DNA of 64,000 nt, from assembly GCA_012295275.1 (NCBI GenBank), contig CM022672.1, positions 15,264,625-15,328,624 of the forward strand. The letters run 5' to 3'. Positions within the stretch are counted from its first letter, which is position 1; each line of letters starts with the position of its first letter. Of this stretch, positions 12,453 through 24,426 are shown piece by piece. Made by a program: the position numbers and the translations under genes. The stretch is from Chrysomallon squamiferum (Eukaryota > Mollusca > Gastropoda > Neomphalida > Peltospiridae). Below the pieces are notes generated by a model, which saw nothing but the letters and a program-made list of their open reading frames with translations, had not been told where the DNA came from and searched no databases.

Positions 12453-12891
12453 GCCGTTTAGAAAACTGAGAAGGAAATACGGCGACGTGTTCAGTATTTA
12501 TTTTTCTCGTAATCTCGTCATCGCTATCAACGGATATGACAATTTAAAAGATGCCTTTGTGAAAAATGGCGAATCTTTTACACAGAGGCCAGATGTATTG
12601 TTTTTGGATATCGTTTCAAAACATAAAGGAATTATAGGATCGAGTGGTGACGTCTGGAGAGAACAGAGAAAACTGGCACTGGTTACGCTGAAAAATTTGG
12701 GAATGGGAAAGAATGTTCTGGAAGATATATTCAAGAAGAAATCTATGCTTTTGTTGAGGAGAGTGAGGCCACAGATTTCAATAATCTTATTGGCACTTCT
12801 GTATCTAATGTTATTTCTAGAATTTCATTATTTTAATATCCTTTGTAATTATTATAGAGTTGTACGTTAGTTCTCTCTTTGTTTTAGAAAT

Positions 12892-12896
<5 letters not shown>

Positions 12897-12972
<76 letters not shown>
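12897..12972. repeat. (CT)n microsatellite after P450 copy 2
   Basis: A 76-bp CT tract. It lies closer to the P450 codons than its counterparts at 775 and 26,492 because the 3' half of this P450 copy has been deleted. Confidence 0.93.
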
Positions 12973-12975
<3 letters not shown>

Positions 12976-14435
12976 GAAACGACACACTATATAACAAATC
13001 CATTATACTGTTTTGTAATTAAAGTCAGAATAATTTTTAAAAATCAATTAGTACTACTTAAAAATAGAAAAAGGAAACGGATTTAAAAATTAAAAAATGG
13101 TAGTAAAAGTGTTTTCAAGTATGCAGTTGATTTCTAAATTCATGTTTTTAGTTTTTAGTTTAATGCTAAACAATTCAATGTAGGAAAAACGAAACTGTAT
13201 TTTATTTTAGATGAATATAATTTAGAAGTAAGATGAATATAATTTAGAAGTAATGCTTCTAGTTAAAAAATAAATTATTAAGAAAACTATTATAGGTGCT
13301 CCCGCTAGTACAACTATTACTAACATTACTAATCCTGTAGTTGAGCTGCTACTATTACAACTACTAAAGGTTTTCAAATGACTCTCTCTTTCTCTCTCTC
13401 TCTATCATTCGTTCTTTATCTGTAAACAAATATCAATCTCTGGATAAACACACACACACACACACACACATACACACATACATACATATATATATATATA
13501 TATATCCATGCATACATCCGTGCATACAAACAACCATCTGTACACACATGTATGTATGGATGTATTCATGCATATGTAAGCAAAGTGGGATGTAGGCACA
13601 ATTGGATGCACCCATGGAAATCACATAAAACTGATTAGAAGGATTAATCTAGCCTATCACTACTCAGTAATTTATATAGAGCAAAAATACTTTTATTATA
13701 AGACAATTTGTTAATACTTTCGAACTATGAATACGTTAATGAGTGAATCTGACTTGATCTGCGGTTAGGCGCCTCTCTACAAGTAGTTTCGGCCAGTTCA
13801 TCCTTCTTCGACTCTTCACTTTGATAAAAACCAGTTTGAGAAACCCCACAACGAGCTACAAATCCTGCTTGTGTTGCTCTCTGTGTCACCGAGCTCTGCA
13901 AGCTACCTCAACACATCAAGAAGTGGACAATGAAACAGACACGTTATTTTAAAGTAAAAATAATTTGTTGCGTCCCAGGAAACTTTTGTTTTCGACTGAC
14001 ACTATCAATAACAACAACAACAACAACCACAACAACAATAATAGTAATAACAATAATAAAAAAATAAAAAATAAAAAATAATTTATAAAACGTTGACTAA
14101 CTTCATTAATAATTCTATCTTTTTCCTCATGAGCTTTTTCTTAATAATACTTCAGCCAATCAGAATCACCGACCTGTTTATTTAATATAGTGGACTGTTA
14201 TTTTTACAGCTGGGTAAATAGATAAAACAGCAATAAATAGGAAATTACAATTTTAAATAGCCTAATATTAGCATAGAGCGACTTGACACCAAACCAGCCT
14301 CAGGGTCCTCTGCAGAAATAAATAGTCTTTATCAGGGATAAAACATTTTCAACACACACTCGCACGCATGCAAGAACTGACACCTGGAAAGTAAAACTGA
14401 AATAATTCCTGGAAAAAAGAAACAAAAAACAGGAC

Positions 14436-14479
<44 letters not shown>

Positions 14480-14822
14480 TTTGTTTATTTATTTATTGTT
14501 ATTTATTTACACAGTCAAGACATTTTTAATTTGTAGGATTGATAATTATATAATGGGACAGTTTATGGTGGCTTTTGGTTGTAGTAGCAAGATAATGTTT
14601 ACTTGCAGTCAGAGAAATTCTTACTGCATTTTTTGAAAATGCAGAGTTCACGGTCATGTTGCAACGGGAAATAGGTCAGACTTGCGCTTTTGATATCTTT
14701 TACAAAACAAAACTCGGCTTACTTGAGCCGCAGAATCAACAGATAATTCAGTTTAATGTGATTTATTTCAGTGATTGTAATCAACTATTCTGGGAAGTAA
14801 TTGGAAAATCAGTTTAATGGGA

Positions 14823-14879
<57 letters not shown>

Positions 14880-14954
14880 TTTTTTTTTTGTTAATATTTT
14901 TTAATGATTTAGATGCATAAAAAAAATAATAAGATTTTGTCTGTGGAATATTTT

Positions 14955-14988
<34 letters not shown>

Positions 14989-15685
14989 AGGGTTAACTAA
15001 CCTGGTACATACTGAAGAGAATAAATTTAGAATTTCACGTTATTTATTTACTTATTATTTTATTTACATTTCAGTCATTAAAATCAATTTATACAAATTA
15101 AAAATAATCTTCCTGACCTTGTCAGTACTTGTTTATTCAACCCGTAGTTTAAATAATTCTTTGGTCAGATAATCACTTGTATTCTCAAGTTTACCAAGTA
15201 AATTAATAATGAAATAATAATTACAATAATGAAATAAAAAATAATGGTATATCAATCAATATTAAAATAAAATGAATATAAAACTATAGTTTTAAACAAA
15301 ATTAATAAAACAGTAATATTCAAGCAAATTAGTAAAGAAAAAAAAAAAAGACACCAATAATATTAAACAAAATTAATAACAGATAGTCTGAGAAGTAGAT
15401 TTGTTTCATTAAAATTATTCAGCTCAAAATGCACTAAAATGGTTTCCAAGAAACGCACTTTTCTTTCCTTTTTTGGAAAGATCCTGCATTCCGAAAGGCT
15501 ATTTTCTTTTCTTTCATTTTCTTCTTCTTTTTTCCTTTTATTTCCTTTCTTTTTTTTCTACGTGAAACGAACAGAATACAGTCTGGAAAAGAACTATTTC
15601 CAAGAAAGATAACTATAACAGAAAACAGTTTAAAAGAGAAACTACTTCCAAGAAAAGTGACGGTAACGCCCAGCACACGAAATGG
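12973..15685. other. Spacer between P450 copy 2 and dermatopontin B
   Basis: No gene supported. It contains (AC)n/(AT)n repeats near 13,450-13,505, a TTTA/ATTT tract near 14,440-14,500, (ATT)n at 14,826-14,878 and (GA)n at 14,956-14,987. It aligns in stretches with 900-2,650 and 26,600-28,630. About 115 bp (14,694-14,810) reappear upstream of dermatopontin D (36,380-36,500), tying B to D. Confidence 0.6.
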
Positions 15686-15822
15686 TATAAAAAGCGTCCC
15701 AGTAGCAGAGAGCGTGCCTGTCGCAGACGTGTTTCCAACCAGCTCGTTCTGTTAGCACTTTCATTGTTTCACTTACTTACTCACAACAACTCTGGTTACA
15801 AGGCGGACACGGTGAAATGAAG
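15686..15822 (+). promoter_or_regulatory. Core promoter and first exon of dermatopontin B
   Basis: TATAAAAAG at 15,686-15,694, a longer leader than A or C, ATGAAG at 15,817-15,822 and a GTACGT donor. The leader contains CTGTCGCAG, also found in the promoter repeat of gene D. Confidence 0.65.
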
Positions 15823-16226
15823 GTACGTATATATTTTAATTTAATTTAGTTTTATTTTATTTTATTTTATCTTTCCAAAGGTTTTTTGGTTTATTTTATT
15901 TTGTTCTTCTTTTTTTTTTTTTTCTTCTTCTTCTTCTTATTATTATTATGATTATTATTATTATTATTACTTTTATTATTATTATTATTATTTTTTTAAA
16001 TAAATTAGAAATTATTTGGGATAATAAATAATAACTTATTTCCTTTATATATTTCTTTCTGTTTTAAATGTAATGACATAATTATCTTTTCTTTTTTTTT
16101 TTTCAATTTTTTTCTTTTTTTTTTTAAATATTCCTCTTTATTTCATACACATTTGTAAATGTATTTATTTTAAAATATATAAAACATCAATTATTAACAC
16201 ATTGCTCTCTCTCTCTCTCATACACA

Positions 16227-16269
<43 letters not shown>

Positions 16270-16741
16270 CAATATATACATTATATAATTTTCTTTCCCA
16301 AGTTCCCAGTCTACTTGGCTGTGCTTTTGTGCACGGTCTGTGCGGTACACTCGTGGGAAAACTGGTGGCGTCAGGAATTTACATTCAGGTGCGACGCCGG
16401 ATGGAGTATCGGAAGACTCACCAGTGAACACGCCGACCGCTACGAAGGACAGAAGGTGGTCTTTTAACTGCGTCAACATCAGTGAGATGTCGAATACTTG
16501 CCAGTGGTCATGTAATTGTCAAAAATAAAATAGTTTCTTTTATGCATTTTATCGAGCGAGATGTTTTTGGTTTTCTGTGTCCACAACAGTAGCTCAAACG
16601 TAGTCTGTATCAGATGCAGGATTTTTTCCTCTTTTTGCTAGGTGCATAATTAAATCCTTGATGACAGGTGCAGGATAATCCCTCGTTTTCAGATGCAGGA
16701 TAAGTCCACTTTGTCAAGTGCAGGATAAATCCGTTTTACGT

Positions 16742-17595
16742 CCTAACTGTTCTCAAAATCCATTTTTTTTTTTTTATAAAATAATAATCATTTTCTTTTC
16801 TTTTTCTGAAAATTAAGTCTAAAAAATAGGATTCTTTTTTAAGATAAATATTATAAAAAGGAGTAAAAAATAAACTGTACAATTTTCGTATCTCTGAAAA
16901 CATCAATTTACAAAAAATCTGCTTAAATTAAAAAAAAATAATAATAATAATTTAAATAAAACAATTATTGTTATGTTACTTTTTATGTTGACAAGAATTC
17001 GATTTTTTGGTAAAATATTTTTCAAACAATAGATTTTATTTATTTTATATTTCTCCCTGCTTAGGATATCTGAACAAAGCTGAAAGCCTATTGAAATATC
17101 AGTGTGAATCCAACGGCTTCATTAATGGCATATTAAGCTACTTCGACTACGGTTTGAAAGACAGAATTTTCAAAATCTTTTCTCAAAATCCATTGTTTTA
17201 AAAAATAATAATCATTTTCTTTTCTTTTTCTGAAAATAAAGTCTGAAAAAAGAAGGATTCTTTTTTAAGAATAAAGATTATAAACAGGATTTAAAAAATT
17301 GTACAATTTTCGTATATCTAAAAATATCATTTACTAAAACTGCTTAGATTTAAATTAAAAAAAAATATTGTTATGTTACTTTTTATGTTGACAAGAATTA
17401 TATTTTGTAAAATATTTCTTAAACAACACAGATTTTATTTATTTTATTTTTCTCCCTGCTTAGTATATCAGAACTCATTTGATGGCCAACTGTCATATCA
17501 GTGTCAATTCAACGGCTTCATTAATGGCATCTCAAGCTACTACGACAACTTTTTCAAAGACAGACGTTTCAAGATTTGTTGCTGTTCCAAAGCAG
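16742..17595 (+). repeat. Tandem duplication of intron-2 end plus exon 3 in dermatopontin B
   Basis: The segment 16,742-17,177 (poly-A/T intron sequence, CCCTGCTTAG acceptor, exon 3a) is followed directly by a second version at 17,178-17,595. Exon 3a starts at 17,065 and matches exon 3 of gene D through D-R-I-F-K-I, then runs into intron-type sequence at a shared CAAAATC and loses its last eight codons and its donor. Exon 3b (17,464-17,595) has the full 132 nt and a donor. Confidence 0.85.
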
Positions 17596-17675
17596 GTTAT
17601 CCATTGAAATTTATCTGAAATATAAAAATGTGTTATTTGTATGCGAGTTTATGATCATTATCATCATCGTCATCG

Positions 17676-17730
<55 letters not shown>

Positions 17731-17971
17731 TATTATTACTATTATTACTATTATTATTATTATTACTGAATTAAGTCTCAATACTACTACCACCATTGCC
17801 TATGACTATTCCTAATACAGCCACTACTGTGATAAACTTTAACCATGTTAATGATGTTGCCGGTGATGCTGTTGCTGCTGCTGATGATGGTGGTGACGAG
17901 ATTTTTATTATTACTATTTTTTTTTTTTTTAGGTTTCATCATTTTATAACGATGATTTAATTACTGTTGTA

Positions 17972-18002
<31 letters not shown>

Positions 18003-18009
18003 CATTTTA

Positions 18010-18142
18010 TTTAACTGAAGAATGCAAGTTTACTGATAATGTAAATTATAATTAATTACTGTTGTTGTTGGTGGTGTTGTTATATCTGGTTATTTATTAT
18101 TATAATTATTATAATTACTGTTGTTGTTGGTGGTGTTGTTAT

Positions 18143-18175
<33 letters not shown>

Positions 18176-18502
18176 ATATCTGGTTATTTCAGGTATAATA
18201 CTGAAGAACTGCAAGTTTACTGATAATGTAAATTATAATATTATTATATTATTATAATTACTGTTGTTGTTGGTGGTGTTGTTATATCTGGTTATTTCAG
18301 GTATAATACTGAAGAACTGCAAGTTTACTGATAATATAAATTATAATATTATTATAATTATTATAATTACTGTTGTTGGTGGTGTTGTTGTTATATCTGG
18401 TTATTTCAGGTATAGTAATGAAGAACTGCAAGTTTACTGATAATGTAAATTATAATATTTTTATAATTATTATAATTACTGTTGTTGTTGTATTTATTTC
18501 AG
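18010..18502 (+). repeat. Array of partial exon-4 copies with splice acceptors, dermatopontin B
   Basis: Units of about 93-109 bp contain GTT repeats, then TATCTGGTTATTTCAG and the first 35 or so bases of exon 4 (N-C-K-F-T in frame). Acceptors end at 18,192, 18,300 and 18,409, before the real exon at 18,503. A more decayed unit lies near 18,015. Each partial exon is followed by AATGTAAATTAT or AATATAAATTAT, so the GTAAAT-bearing units hold a weak donor-like site. Confidence 0.85.
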
Positions 18503-18816
18503 GTATAGTAATGAGGAATTGCAGGTACACTGATGAATACCAGAACGCTTTTGACGGTTACCTTGATTATCTAGTTCCTAGCAACAAGGTTCTGAGAGGT
18601 GTTTTCAGTTACCACAACAACTTCTATGAGTAAGTACAATAAACACGTAAATAAATAAGTAAATAAATAAAAGAAATTAACCATCAAACAATCTACAAGT
18701 ACTATTACTATTACTACTATTACTTTATTTACTACTACAGTTATTATCATTACTGTTGTTGTTATTACTCGTAACACTAATATTATTATTATTACTACTA
18801 CTACTGCTATCACTGA

Positions 18817-18868
<52 letters not shown>

Positions 18869-19514
18869 TGATAGAGACAGACGGTGGAAATTTGAAGTCT
18901 GCGACAAGCCACAATTATTAATCGAATGAATCTCGTAAGTATTATAAATACACATTTATGTGTGCGTGTGTGTGTGCGTGTGCGTGCGCGTGCGCGTGCG
19001 TGTGTGTGCGTGTGTGTGTGTGTGTGTGTGAGTCAACCAGAGTTATCCTCTGGCGGAGAACAGACTCAAAAGGACATTTGGATGACAACATTTCCGGCTA
19101 GTCTACTCATTTAACAATAATTTCGGCCTTACATTCCCTTAGATCTGTCATTTGCCAGTACAGTGAAAAGTGTCATTTAGTCGTACATACACACGCTACA
19201 AGACCCGTATCATAAAATCAGCGACTCTGAAATCTCCATATTGATGTACGCGAGGGGTTGTCTCAAAACCCAGTACGAGTTGTATTGTTCAAAGTTATTT
19301 CATTAGTGTTCAGTTGATAGTTTATACATTAAAAGATGTGTGTGCGTGTGTGTGTGTTTGGAGGGGTATCTACCTGAAAGCATTTATAAAAGTATGTTTT
19401 TATTTGTGTAAATTATCATGATTTCTACCTATATTTACTTAATAATAATAATAGAAAACTTTACTCTAACCGTATACATTAGTTTCCACTTGTTTTTATT
19501 TTTATTTTTTGCAG

Positions 19515-19700
19515 GCGATTTGAGATTCAGAAATTCGAACACTTCATTTACAGATATTTAACTGAACAATAGTAATCTTTTTGTCTTCTCGGCCATTTTC
19601 TGCACCAAGTATACAAGAACATTCTGTGTTCATGTGCATAGAGTTACTGTTATAAGCATTCAATTAAACTGACGTTTAAATAAAATCTTTTCAATATTTT
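19515..19700 (+). other. 3'UTR exon and polyadenylation site of dermatopontin B
   Basis: Acceptor TTTTTTGCAG ends at 19,514 and AATAAA lies at 19,679-19,684, matching the terminal exons of A, C and D. The GTAAGT donor for its intron follows exon 5 at 18,935. Confidence 0.6.
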
Positions 19701-19844
19701 GTTTTATTATTCTTAATTAGATTAGCATAATATTCATTAGAATATTGTCAGTAATTATGAAAACTTCTGTCAAGAATGTATGTATTAATGTAATTTAAAT
19801 ATATTTTCGTTGTGTCGAAATAAATCCTATCCTCTTTGATTAAT

Positions 19845-19845
<1 letters not shown>

Positions 19846-19933
<88 letters not shown>
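19846..19933. repeat. (CT)n microsatellite downstream of dermatopontin B
   Basis: An 88-bp CT tract at the conserved place about 160 bp past the AATAAA. Confidence 0.95.
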
Positions 19934-19934
<1 letters not shown>

Positions 19935-20777
19935 ATATTATTAAAAACTGAAATGACAAAAATGATAAATAATACAGCAAATCCATTCTATTCTGTTATA
20001 ACTAAAGTTGGAGTGATTTATATAAAACAATTAATATATGTCAAATACAACAAAACCCGCATTAAAAAAAACAAAAACAAACAAAAAAAACGTTTTCAAG
20101 TATGCAGTTTCTTTATTTTAGAGTTTAATGTTAAATAATTACACGTTATTAACTAATTAACATAAATGAATACTCATCGATCTGGCTAAATAAAACAAAA
20201 GAAAAAAAGAAAACAAGTAGCTTTTATATTACTATTGCTACTGTTGCTGCTGTTACTACTACTGCTATGGTATCACTGATACTAATCCTGTTGTTATTGT
20301 TTCTACCATTACGACAGCTACTACTGAAAAACACTTAAGAATAATTAAACAAATATTTCTAGATGAAACAAGAAGTGAGAAAAACATCAATCTGTACTTA
20401 AGTACTCTTCATTCTTTCAATTAGTGCCAGATCTCCGCTATTTCAGAAACCATGTGATCTGAAGACTGAAAAAGATGCATCTTTAACATCAAATGAAGGC
20501 TGTACAATGGTTAAGAGAAACACTGATTTCAGCTGCGTCACAGAAATTCCAAACGACAACGTTGAGGGTCCAGATGAAATTTTCAGCACGGATAAAATAA
20601 ACCTCTTTACTCACAAATCGGTCCCATTAACTAAAATGGTTTAAATGAAATATTAATTAGCATTAAATTTAAATAAGCTAGTAGAACATCCAGATTTTTA
20701 CATTTGTTTAAAGTAAAAATATCAAAATTACAGTCAAAAAGAAATTAATAAAAGAAATAAAATCAAGAATATTTAAA

Positions 20778-20816
<39 letters not shown>

Positions 20817-21105
20817 CATGATGATAATACTACTACTACTAATAATTATAATAAAAATAAGACTTTAAAGCTGCTGACAAAAAAAATAAAAAAATAAAAA
20901 AATAAATAAATAAAAGTCATATCCATTCGATATCGTGGGCTCAGTCTTGTACATATTTTTCTGCTGCTCAAAAAACTTAAATGACAGTTCCACGGTAATG
21001 GACGTTACATTTAGAGGTTTTGGAGATCATTCCAAATGCCAAGTTCTTAGAGTCGTACCTCGAGGAACCTGAGTAAGAGATTTGTCTATGTCCAAGTCTG
21101 TTTCG

Positions 21106-21464
21106 TGTCACAGGGAAAAGAACTCTGGGATATCTATTGTCACAGGGAAAAGAACTCTGGGATATATATTGTCACAGGGAAAAGAACTCTGGGATATCTA
21201 TTGTCACAGGGAAAAGAACTCTGGGATATCTATTGTCACAGGGAAAAGAACTCTGGGATATCTATTGTCACAGGGAAAAGAACTCTAGGACATCTGTTGT
21301 CACAGAGAAAAGAACTCTGGGACATCTATTGTCACAGGGAAAAGAACTCTAGGACATCTGTTGTCACAGAGAAAAGAACTCTGGGACATCTATTGTCACA
21401 GGGAAAATAACTCTGGGATATCTGTTGTCACAGGGAAAAGAACTCTGGGACATCTATTGTCACG
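21106..21464. repeat. 32-bp minisatellite, about 11 copies
   Basis: The unit TGTCACAGGGAAAAGAACTC plus TGGGATATCTAT is repeated head to tail with few substitutions. Because 32 is not a multiple of three, all frames cycle and stay open, which gives false reading frames here. Single-copy versions lie near 8,765 and 41,650 in the paralogous spacers. Confidence 0.95.
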
Positions 21465-24426
21465 GGGCCGAGCGTATAAGAGGTGTTAGCTTTCACGTGC
21501 TACAGAAACAGGATAACCATTTGTCCCTGCTTCCGACTTATTCAAAGATAACGCAAAATATATTTACCAACATAACTGCCTAATAATGGCCGCCAACTCC
21601 TCAGTCCCACCCGTGTCTTGTCTTTGTTCTTTGTGGTTTCTTCTCTCGTCTCTTTTGACATTTACTTAAATAAACACGTTGAGGACTTCCCTGAAGTCAG
21701 CAGACCATAGCTGACAAAAATTCCTTTTGTCTCTCGCTAATGATCGTTAATTGCTTAGTGATTTCAGTAATTAGATTACTGTCAACTAACAGTAGATATT
21801 TAATAAATACATACTGCTAGTAATATTTGTAGAAATGAATGGTTAACATATTTACTTACTTTAAAGATGCATACAGTTTAACTACGAGATGTTAAACTCT
21901 ATTAAAGTAAGCTATTTAGGTAAATAGTAAATATGTTACCCACATTTTCGAAACCTACCTTAAAAGTTCAACAATATAAAATATTATAATAAGTAAAAAA
22001 ATATAGCTACCAGGTAATTCTACAAGTAGGTATAACCTAAATTGAGATATGCGGCTTAGTAAATAAGTTAGGACCATTTTTCTAAGTTATAGAAACACAG
22101 AAAACACTACATATGAATATCGCTGAGAACACTTTCCACAGCTTGAACGAGGCCCTATTAGGGTATTGTTAAGGGCCCCCCTACTATCAGCTGATGGTTA
22201 ATCAGAAAATTGTGCATTACGGATGTTACATTAAAACGACATGAGTAAAAATCAACTAAATGTATTTGAAAATTTAAAAATTTAAATTGTACGTATAAAT
22301 ATTTGCCCTTGCAATCAAAGTCAGATGGCTACAGAATACGATAAATTATAATTTAATTTGAAATTAAAGCATAGGAAAAGTATTCTATAATTGAATGTGA
22401 CGGACTTAAGATTTTGTCCGTTGACAAAAAATGATGTTCCCTCTCCGTAGAAAGAAGTATTTGGTTAACTGCTGTTATGATAAAAGTATTTTAATGCATG
22501 ATCAAAATCATGAAATGCATTTGATGACTCAACTATACTTTCACAGACTTTTCAACTCATACACCAATAATTACCTATGGATCCATTATCTTGCAAGAAC
22601 CTGAAATTATTCAAAAGATAATGTTCATTTAGTAATGTTAAGTTGAAGCGACGAAAAACATGTCCACATGATTTGGTATTGATTCATTGAAATTAATAGA
22701 TGGGAAAGGACCAGACTAATCCCATCTTCTGTCATATTTGGGGTTAATGTGCGAAATCTATAGTTAATTTTAATCGAAGAAATTTGCTCCCTCCAAGGAT
22801 CTTTTTCTCTGATCATGATGGTAACTTTTCCATCATATAGAAAAGTCTGTTCTCTTTAGATAGCTATTTCCAGATGGTACCAGCTCCGTGCATGACAGTG
22901 TAATCATGAATTTATTTCACCTTTTCAGGAAAGAGTTCATTATCATACACTGTACTGAGCAACAGGATTTAACACTTATTACAACTTCTTCTATAAACAG
23001 AGGGCTCATTTCCAAGCAGATGAATTTCTACAGATGTTTGCAATTCATCATTTATCAGAATGAAGGTGACACAGAGACCATCCTCAGTCGAAACATCCAG
23101 TACGTTTGAATCTTCATGAAACAAGCTCAGGAAATGAACAAAGAGGAGGTATTGAACAATTGTGGGTAAAAAAATCATCATCTAGTTGTAATCACTGAAT
23201 CCACCTTTATTCAGAGGCCGAATAACTGAGACAGTAGTAACGATTTTTCTTGATTTACATGAAAATAAGGGATGTTACATAATCCACTTTTTCTTGTGGT
23301 AGATAAGAAAGAACGTGATTAAATGCCTTGGATTTTCTTCTCACATAAACTTTTATATATTTTTGTTACACTGACTGAGCACTTTACTTTAAATCCAGAT
23401 TTTGGCAACGTACGTTCAGAATATTATTTAAGCTTCTATATTCATTGAAATGATGCTACATTATGAAGCCAGTTTAGTGTCGCTGATTTTGGAGGCTTAA
23501 TATTCCTATTTTGGTGTAGTTTGCACCTTTGAGATTATGTGATATATTTTGATGTTAGAACCATGTAGAAAACAATATGAATTTTCATTCTTATTTTGAA
23601 AATTAGGACTTTTGTGAAAAAGTTTTGGCCTTTTCCATAATGATATAATGAAATTTGAATATAGAACGAAACGCAATTTTATTATTGTTATTGTTATTGT
23701 TGTTGTTGTTGTTATTGCTGCTGATGATGCTATTGTTTATTTTATTTTATTTAACCTTTTCTTTGTTTCTTTATTTATTATCTTAACATAAATCCGTGAA
23801 TTGTTAAATTTATATTATTTAATTTAATTTTATTGTTAGTTATTTTATTAATTTGTTTCTTTCTTTATTTTAATGTGAATAGTAATTTTGCCGAATCACT
23901 GTAAGCACAAATTTACATTCCTTCTTTTATTTTCAGTTTCCACATCAGTAAACACGCCCTCTATTACAGATTATTGTAAAATTTACATTAGTGAACTCCT
24001 TCAACAAACTTTTTGTTTATCCCGTGTATAACACAAAAACAAACGATTGACAAAAAGAACATTTTACGACCAGTAAATGAGAGGTCCTGTTGAGGAGTGA
24101 TTGTCCGACACTGGATGCAAAACATCAGTGTACAAAGCTCAAGGTTAAGAACGAATATTCACCCTTGTATACAAAACATTCATTTTTAAAATAGATTTGT
24201 TTACGGGTTTGCTATAGGAAGTCACTTTCCTTACCCTTACTCGAATAAACAAGCGCAATAGTCGAAAAAGAGTTCTGAAAATGTTAACAGCAAAGAAATA
24301 ATAGATTTTTAAGAAGAGAAGACCAAAAGTTTAAAGCAGTGAGATAGGGAAATAATCACAGGGAAACAAGCAGAAATTACGATTTAAAAAAAAGGTTTAA
24401 TTTGCATCAAGATAGTTTTCGGCAAA
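21465..24426. other. Spacer between dermatopontin B and P450 copy 3
   Basis: No plus-strand gene. It aligns with 8,800-10,428 in many stretches. The last 400 bp are near-identical to the 5' flank of P450 copy 2 and may contain the P450 promoter, although no TATA box stands out. A minus-strand protein-like remnant lies at 22,640-23,400. Confidence 0.55.
22640..23400 (-). pseudogene. Decayed protein-like remnant, possibly kinetochore KNL1 RWD-like
   Basis: Read on the minus strand, open pieces in different frames follow one another: a stretch ending ...Y-L-P-Q-E-K-V-D-Y, one with E-D-G-L-C-V-T-F-I-L-I-N-D-E-L (23,000-23,140), and one with E-K-D-P-W-R-E-Q followed by D-G-I-S-L-V-L-S-H-L-L (22,690-22,810). 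Parts recur at 33,147-33,340, 42,240-42,450 and 9,300-9,480, again as E-K-D-P-W-R. Spacing and hydrophobic pattern recall the C-terminal RWD region of KNL1, but this is recollection and weak. No intact gene remains. Confidence 0.3.

Larger units (their letters stand above)
10429..12817 (+). pseudogene. Cytochrome P450 copy 2, interrupted and truncated
   Basis: The start matches P450 copy 3: membrane anchor, then the P-P-G-P hinge and the first 59 residues (10,429-10,604). A 1,848-bp insertion follows, and the frame resumes at 12,465 with L-R-R-K-Y-G-D-V-F, the C-helix W-R-E-Q-R and a run to about residue 145. Near 12,722 small indels break the frame, and homology to the P450 stops at about 12,817 around the codons for N-V-I-S. 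The I-helix, ExxR and haem loop are absent; the sequence jumps to 3' flank corresponding to about 26,375. It cannot make a working P450. Confidence 0.88.
15817..18929 (+). pseudogene. Dermatopontin-family gene B, disrupted
   Basis: Recognisable exons: 15,817-15,822; 16,303-16,511; 17,464-17,595 (exon 3b); 18,503-18,629; 18,875-18,934. Exon 2 encodes the signal peptide and first module, but one extra base in the Tyr-Glu-Asp codons (about 16,444-16,448) shifts the frame to a TAA at 16,465-16,467; the +1 frame then restores D-R-R-W-S-F-N-C and a C-Q-W-S ending. The exon-2 donor leaves a T, so joining to an exon that begins with GA or TA makes TGA or TTA instead of the Gly codon of the other copies. 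The usual stop after C-D-K-P is changed to CAA, adding Q-L-L-I-E. Module 2 (D-R-R-F-K-I) and module 3 (D-R-R-W-K-F) are otherwise intact. Probably a pseudogene; a sequencing error in exon 2 alone would not repair it. Confidence 0.8.

Noticed and set aside
21082-21410. Three overlapping frames with a repeated protein motif
   Set aside because: Produced by the 32-bp minisatellite, whose length makes all frames cycle through the same unit.
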